64,000 nucleotides of DNA from Liolophura sinensis (lineage: Eukaryota > Mollusca > Polyplacophora > Chitonida > Chitonidae): positions 9,061,704 to 9,125,703 of the forward strand of contig NC_088304.1 of NCBI RefSeq assembly GCF_032854445.1. Direction: 5' to 3'. A program made the position numbers and the translations under genes. Shown here one piece after another: positions 35,501 to 44,321 of the stretch. Within the stretch, counting starts at the first letter, position 1, and each line of letters opens with the position of its first letter. Below the pieces are notes generated by a model. That model made no database searches and was not told the origin of the DNA. It worked only from the letters and a program-made list of their open reading frames with translations.

Positions 35501-38500
35501 ATTTGCTTGGATCTGATCATACTGTTGCATTAATGTCGGAAGGAAAAATATTAGATGAAATGTTTTGAGTAATTTTAGATCAGTCACATGGAATAAATTA
35601 TAATTTCCATCACCGCATTTCTTAACAAAATCTGTTTACGCCATGTTGCTCGGGAGAATGTAAAATGATATACTACCTAAGAGTTACATGTACAGTTCCA
35701 ATGAAAACTTAACTGAGATAAATTGACAATAGGCCGTATACCACACGTTACGTGCAACCATTTGCCAGCTATCACGCTGTCGTCGATACTCTGGTTTTAC
35801 TCTCTATGCTGTACGTCTTTAATTATACTGTATTCCTGCATAAACCAGGATTCTACTGGTGGGCTAAGCATCCCGAGGGCCTGGTCCCTTTGCATTGTTT
35901 TAATGTGAATGCATGTTAAATGTGATACACAGGATTTTGAGTAATTCTAGACCAGTGACGTCTGAAAAGTTGCAATTAACATTACTGCAATAAAATCCTG
36001 ACTGAGGTAAATTGCCAAGGCGTTGTATTTTACCAGTTACATGTGGCCATTTGCCAGCTATTACACTGTCGCCGTTGATCGGGTTTTATTGTTTATACAG
36101 TAGTGTACATTAATATCCTAATTCCTCAACTTTTGCATATGAAACAACAACTTTTTTTGCAATTTATGCTCATTATTAGTTTGCGTTTGAAGACAAAACT
36201 ACATTGATTGGATGGGCCTATATTAGGGCGTCACAAATGGTGTAATTTTATCAGTCTACACAGAATAATGCCTTCAGAATACGCTTGAATAAACACTTGA
36301 TTGACAAAGGTTGAAGAAATATAACAGGACAATAGCCGTGGGGTAAAGTTTCAGTTTGAACAAGGTCAGTTTGGAATATTATAAAAATATTTTTTTCTGT
36401 TTTCAAACGTCCCGCATATCGCGATCATTTATTTATTCGATTGGTATTTTACGCCGTACACAAGAATATATCACTTATACGATGGCGACCAGCATTATGG
36501 AGGGAGAGAACCGCAGGATATTAACAGACTTTCCCAGGTGCGACAGGAGGCTAGGAGGAAGAACCGATGACAAATTCAAACCAGGTCAGTTGGGAACATT
36601 ATCCTGAAAATGTCTTCATACATCTTTCACGTCGACACAAAGCTCACTGAACACATTTATAGAAAAAAAAATCATGTTTCCTTTCAGATATATAGTACAA
36701 GACAATGAGTTTAAATGTGTACTCACACACGAAAAAACTCACCCAATGTTCCAGGCGATGTTTCTCGTCTAAAGTTTCACCATATTCGACCTGGAGCTCG
36801 TCATACTGTAGAATGTAAAAGTACAGAAAAATAGGTGGTATAAAGATTTTACCCTTATAGATATAAATATATATTTATAGATATAGAATCGTAAATAATT
36901 GGAAATTCCCTGATTCAAGAAATCGGGCAACTCTCCGGTTGCATAGTCTGTTCGATCTACATGATATAGATAAATGATAGTTTGAGAAAGCCAAATTAAA
37001 TCATGTTTCCTTTCAGATATACAGTACAAGACAATGAGCTTAAATGTTTCACCATATTTAACCTGGAGCTCGTCATACTGTAGAATTGAAGGGTACAGAA
37101 AAATGGGGGGTATAATGATTTTATCTTTAAATATGAAGAAAAATTAAATATAATATCATACGTCTTTTCCATTTCAGACCGTGTCACAAGCAGGTTCTAA
37201 TATGTCAACATTAAGCAAATCAGTTTTCTTCTTGGTTGGATTGCCACTCTCCTTAAACCAGAAGTTTTCCCTTCATCTCTTTACGGTTGACTGTAGTATC
37301 TATATTCGAGGTGAGTTTAGGATCGCTTCGGTGGCCAAATGGCTAGAGCGTCCGTTTCGAAGTCAGAAGACGCGGGATCAAATCCGGGTCGGGTCATAAC
37401 AAAAACATAAGAAATGGTACTTGTTGCTGCCTCATTTGGCAATCAACACTTTGATGTTAGAGAAAAGGAAACAGAATTATTTGGCCCGGTGTCAGTACAA
37501 TGTGATTGGATGGGGTGTCATGTCTGGTGTCTTCGGCATGATGCGTTAGTGGCAGCAGCACACTGGCGGTAGGGACTCACCCTACCACACGAAGACACAG
37601 TAAATCTACACACAGCTAATAATTCCTCGTCGTCATATTACTGAAAAAAACTCTAATCATGCATATATATATTCCAGCTTAGTTCAAATACATGCTGCGT
37701 GTTTCGACTAAAGAGCGAAGGAGCTGCCTTGACCAATCGGAGTATCCGTCTTAAGTTTGTCACATGATCGCACAACATCAATTTCTAGAATATGTGACTA
37801 AAGATATGTGATGAGACGTTTCACTTGATGACCTAGTGGATACAACATCTAAATGAGTCAAACCATCTGTAGCTTTCAATTCAGTTAAAGGTCGTTGTAG
37901 CAGCCAAGCGAAAGAGAACAGTTCATACTCTGACGGTATGTACACCCTGTTCCATTAAAAATCACTTAAAACATACTCAAGGTACATTTACGTTGCTGAA
38001 GGTAATGAATCAGTAACCGATTGTCACACAAAACATCAGGGTATGCCACATCGGTTATACGGAAATCGAAAAACCAAGAATAAACTCAAGAGTGTTAAGA
38101 TTTTCTAAAATCTGTCTTCTCTCATTAAATATGTAACCACATAAACTTTAATGCCTCGACATTATAGTAATTACATTTTGTGATGAGAACTAACCCTGAT
38201 GGAAGAGTCTACAGCTTTAATAATTCTATGGTTGAGTATCATATTGCATACCGGCTCAGTTCACTTTATTCTAAACGATTTCTACTGTTCAAGAGCACAC
38301 TTGCTTGCCTATATATAATACATGCACGCACAAACCTTCATGACCAGATCTTTGTTTTCCGTGTCCGTCTTTGTGGCAATGACGTGGTCACCTGGAAATA
38401 GACATGATAAATCATGAAGTTTTATGTATTACAGAAAGAAATTGTATTTACAATAACTTTGATACATTAAAGAGCAGTATAATAATTCACATATGCATAG

Positions 38501-41500
38501 TTTTTGAAACTGACAACTCTATCAAACCTATGGATTCCAGGATCTTTCGTTGCTCGCTGTAGTTGATTACACATCAATTCACACTGCCCTAAAGTACTGA
38601 AACCGTAAATTTAATAATTTACCGTAATTAATATGCACACAGAGCATCGGCCACGGAGCATTCCCCTTCTGTTATTGCGCTATTATAACTTCAGGTCAAT
38701 ATACGCCGTGCTCCACCTCTAATATTTTGTTCAAGGTTCATTCTAATACAAAATACACTAAGTCGAGAATTTTGTAATTTAAGGTAATTAATACGAACAC
38801 AGCAAATCAATGATGAAACATCAAGTGTGCAAAACCTTGAGTTCAATACATGATGTACTTCTTAATATACCACCTTGACATTTTGTTTCATACTGATTCT
38901 TATACACAACACACTGTCATGAATTTTGTAATTTACGATTTTTATTATGCACACAACCAATCAACGATGGAACATCCCTCTGCCTTGTGGTATTATGCTC
39001 TACATGTGTGCAAAACCTAAGCTCAATACATGCAGTCATTTTAAAGTACTACCCCCAACATTTTGTTTAACATTTTGCTTTCCCTATCATTAGACACCGA
39101 TGGTTGAGGTATGACATAAACTATGCATGTACTTTGTACAGGCTAGTTAAAATTTAAAAAATATTTGTGAGAGTACCGAAACGTTCAGTCAAAATTCTAT
39201 ATAATTACTCTTTTACCAGTACGAATATATGTAGAAAGAAGGACGTACATGAAACTGTGCTGAAACAAAATACGTCAGTCAAACTTAAAGAAATGGATTA
39301 TTCTTTTTTACCCTCTTCATCATATCCTCTACTTTAAAGGAGAAGAAAACATAAAAATGATGCCAAAATCAGATGTAAGAGCGTTAAACCTTGTTGGCAA
39401 TTATGATCTTTAATATTTTTTAAATTTTTTTGTCAGGAGAAAAGGGTATTTGAAAATATTTTGCATTTGGGACCGCCCTTTGGTATTTGGTTCTAACTAA
39501 GGATGTGATGCTTGTCTAATAAACTTATTTGACTGCAAATTTGTTGTTTATATCGAAACATATGCATTTAACCTAAATTATGATAATATTCATGAACATA
39601 TTAAAAATATACATATCATTCAAAGTGAGGTTTAATACATTTGTTAGATGAAAAGAACAAATTCTAGTGCAAAATATTTATTAAATAAATTTAAATAAAT
39701 ATTCATTTATGACAATATTTTAAAAAAGACTATAAATACCAAAAGGTGGTCCCAAATAACCACCATACAAACACTATTTTCAAGTGTCCTATTCTCCTTA
39801 AGGAAAAATCGGAAAAAATATTGAAGACCGCATTTAGAAATAACTTTTCGCACTCTTTCATCTAAACTTTATTATTTTTATGTTTTCTCCACCTGTAACA
39901 CTCCACTCCAAATTCTGTTCCTATATGTAAGACGTCAGTGGTTTTGATGTTCTAATACTAGTAAGGCCAATCATATCACGACGTAAATCATCCGCCGGAA
40001 AAAAGGTGGGACATATCTAAAGACGAAAACTGTCTTACCTATTTGTTGCAAAACGTTCGCTGTTTCCTCAAGTTTAGATTTCTCGTCCGTCAGAGTAGCA
40101 TCGGACCTTTCCAAGGCTGGATTAGCTTCATTCAGCCTGACCAGCTGTGCAGTGAGGGAGGAATACAAAGCAAATCCACAATCTATTCCGGTCAATTTAA
40201 CTATATAAAAATGTTCTTCTCCTTGTTTCAAAAATTTATCTGGAACGAGTTTAAATACCCTCAATACTTCAATTAGGCTGAATATACACATGTACAGATA
40301 AATGGAAAATAAAATGATTTAAAATCATTCAGTAAAAACTTATGGAATCTGTCGGTCAAAACAGACATTCATATACCAGCCATCAACCAATGTGGACGTC
40401 CCAGGCCAATCATCGCAAGGCCATTTCCCAAAGCGACGTTTAACACAAGCTACTAAAGAACTAAGTACGGAATAGAATGGAAAACCATTGAAGAAACTAT
40501 ACTTAGGGAGTCAAGCTGAAAATTATCATACTCTAAAAGTCTGCAGATTGATTGAGTAGCCATTTAGTAGTTGTTGATGCGTCAGAATTACATTTCTGTG
40601 ACTGGAAGCCTGCCGCGAACCAGAGGTATCTGTGGCGCCAAAACTTATTTGAGACAGTCAGCTCAGCAGTTTTCCGCATGAGCTACTATCACTCGTTGTG
40701 ATAATAAGCTGTCTACGACACTCTTAATAACGTTTGTGCAGTGCAACTTTCATTGAAGACTTGTCTTCCACCGATATGACGTGATTATCTGTGCGTCACA
40801 TGTGGGAAAGTTCGTCAGTATCTTGCCAAAGACCGGTGGTTTTCGCCAGGCACTTCGGTTTCACCTACCCATAACGCTGCCCATCATAGTACATCAGTGA
40901 AAACTTTTTGAGAATAGCGTGAAAGTAGCAGTCAAACAAATGCACAAGAGGCAGAGGAATCTCCATTGCCTAGCCGATAACCCCCTGTGCGAGGTGCGAC
41001 AATAGAACTGGGAATTTTTCTGAGCTGTCTGCTACGAGTAACTTTTTGGTAGGCACAATACTCTCGTGTGCGCCAGGCTTAATACGATTTATTTATTTAT
41101 TTATTTGATTGGTGTTTCAAGCCGTACTCAAGAATATTTCACTTATACGACGGCAGCCAGCATTGTGATGGGAGGAAACCAGGCAGAGCCCGGGGAAAAC
41201 CCACGACCATCCGCAGGTTGCTGCCAGACCTTCCCACGTACTGTAGAATTGAAGGGTACAGAAAAATGGGGGGTATAATGATTTTATCTTTAAATGTGAA
41301 GAAAAATTAAATATAATATCATACGTCTTTTCCATTTCAGACCGTGTCACAAGCAGGTTCTAATATGTCAACATTTAAGCAAATCAGTTTTCTTCTTGGT
41401 TGGATTGCCACTCTCCTTAAACCAGAAGTATTCCCTTCATCTCTTTACGGTTGACTGTAGTATCTATATTCGAGGTGAGTTTAGGATCGCTTCGGTGGCC

Positions 41501-44222
41501 AAATGGCTAGAGCGTCCGTTTCGAAGTCAGAAGACCCGGGATCAAATCCGGGTCGGGTCATAACAAAAACATAAAAAATGGTACTTGTTGCTGCCTCGTT
41601 TGGCAATCAACACTTTGATGTTAGAGAAAAGGAAACAGAATTATCTGGCCCTGTGTCAGTACAATGTGATTGGATGGGGTGTCATGTCTGGTGTCTTCGG
41701 CATGATGCGTTAGTGGCAGCAGCACACTGGCGGTAGGGACTCACCCTACCACACGAAGACACAGTAAATCTACACACAGCTAATAATTCCTCGTCGTCAT
41801 ATTACTGAAAAAAACTCTAATCATGCATATATATATTCCAGTTTAGTTCAAATACATGTTGTGTGTTTCGACTAAAGAGCGAAGGAGCTGCCTTGACCAA
41901 TCGGAGTATCCGCCTTAAGTTTGTCACATGATCGCACAACATCAATTTCTAGAATATGTGACTAAAGATATGTGATGAGACGTTTCACTTGATGACCTAG
42001 TGGATACAACATCTAAATGAGTCAAACCATCTGTAGTTTTCAATTCAGTTAAAGGTCGTTGTAGCAGCCAAGCGAAAGAGAACAGTTCATACTCTGACGG
42101 TATGTACACCCTGTTCCATTAAAAATCACTTAAAACATACTCAAGGTACATTTACGTTGCTGAAGGTAATGAATCAGTAACCGATTGTCACACAAAACAT
42201 CAGGGTATGCCACATCGGTTATACGGAAATCGAAAAACCAAGAATAAACTCAAGAGTGTTAAGATTTTCTAAAATCTGTCTTCTCTCATTAAATATGTAA
42301 CCACATAAACTTTAATGCCTCGACATTATAGTAATTACATTTTGTGATGAGAACTGACCCTGATGGAAGAGTCTACAGCTTTAATAATTCTATGGTTGAG
42401 TATCATAATGCATACCGGCTCAGTTCACTTTATTCTAAACGATTTCTACTTTTCAAGAGCACACTTGCTTGCCTATATATAATACATGCACGCACAAACC
42501 TTCATGACCAGATCTTTGTTTTCCGTGTCCGTCTTTGTGGCAATGACGTGGTCACCTGGAAATAGACATGATAAATCATGAAGTTTTATGTATTACAGAA
42601 AGAAATTGTATTTGCACATGCGTTATAACTAGAATATGTTGGGATAAATCGCCCTCATCTTACACTGTCAATACACATTTCTGCACATGTTCTAGGACTA
42701 GAATATGCAGAGATAGATCGCCCTCATATTACACTGTCCACACACATTTTGCACACGTTTTAGAACTAGAATATGTTGGGATAAATCGCCCTTATATTAC
42801 ACTGCCAACACACATTTTTGCACATGCGCTAGAGCTAAAATATGCAGAGATAAATCGCCCTCATATTACAGTGTCAACACACATTTTTGCACATGCTTTA
42901 GAGCTAGAATATGCAGAGATAAATCGCCCTCATATTACACTGCCAACACACATTTTTGCACATGCTTTAGAGCTAGAATATGCAGAGATAAATCTCCCTC
43001 ATATTACATTGTCAACACACATTTTGCAAATGCGTTATAACTAGAACATGTAGAGAAAATCGCCCTCATATTACACTGTCAACTGTACATAAAGCCAGTG
43101 TTTGGTTCAACTTTTCCATACTCCCTGTCAACCCATCGTTTATTATCTTAATAACATACTGGTGACAACATTCTCCGGTTTGACCTTTTCTGAAATACTG
43201 AAGGACAGGGTGGTGCATGGAATGATGGTGGTGGTGTTAAGGCACTAGCTTATTGCTCACAGAGCTTTTCTTTAGTGACAGGTGACAGCATGTACACGTT
43301 GATATGCTGCAAGTTTGAATTCTTGCAAAGGAAATGAACTTAGACACTTTTATGAAATGTGTTCGTAAGTCCATAAGTTCGGTTTCGACGACAAGAACGA
43401 ATTATTGTCATAATATTGACGTCATAATTATTTTTAAAAAAAACAGCGGAATGGTGGCTATTTTTTGCTTTTCCTTGGCTCGGTTCTTCAAAACTGGTAT
43501 AAGACTTCATATCAGATTTAACCTTAAGCCGAGTCTTCAATTTTGTACTTATCCTAAAAAAAATTCTGCACCAGTATATTGAATATGAACTAAAACTACT
43601 AAAACTGGGCCCTGCAGATTAACGGATTTGCCTACTCTGTGCAGGGCTATATCGATTTATGAAACATTCAAAATTTCTTGTGTTACATTTTAGCAACCAT
43701 GGTTCTTGCATAAAACCTACATGGGTACAAAGGGAGGACCGATTGTTGACGTTAATAGAAAAAATTGAGTGATTTACCCCTGGTGCTGCTGTGACAAGAA
43801 GAAACTTGGCCGATGTAACTAAGTTCTTATAATAGTAAATTGTATTTAGACCATATTATGTGCACACAAATGCTGTTGTTATCTACCCGGTAATATCATC
43901 CTTCTGAATTCGTTACGAAAGACATTTAGCACATTGCTTTGAATATTATGCTAACAATGATGGTTATAATATTCTTTCCGAACTCACCAGAATGCCAGGA
44001 TCCTTCTGTAAATACATGGTCCCGTCAACTTTCATTTCTCTAACTAATACTAGTACTAATATACAGAAGCGTCCTTCATATGACGTATACGTATGTCGCT
44101 TTGCAGCTTTTGTTAGATTCTCAGTAAAATTTGATAATTTCACCCCTTTGTCATAAGTTATTAATTAAATAAAAATAGTGTGTCAAGGATACTCTCATTA
44201 AGACCTATGGACATTTTTTCCA

Positions 44223-44321
<99 letters not shown>

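Noticed and set aside
37321-37395. Possible tRNA gene
   Set aside because: A and B boxes are good but the acceptor stem does not close, and the sequence continues into a SINE body and tail repeated elsewhere.
38541-38569. Exon-like segment with acceptor CTACAG and donor GTTTGA (minus strand)
   Set aside because: It lies between the coil exons but its phase fits neither neighbour, and the donor is weak.
42568-43044. 158-codon open frame on the plus strand
   Set aside because: It runs through a 69-bp minisatellite whose period keeps frame automatically. There is no domain, and the start lies in the duplicated intron segment.
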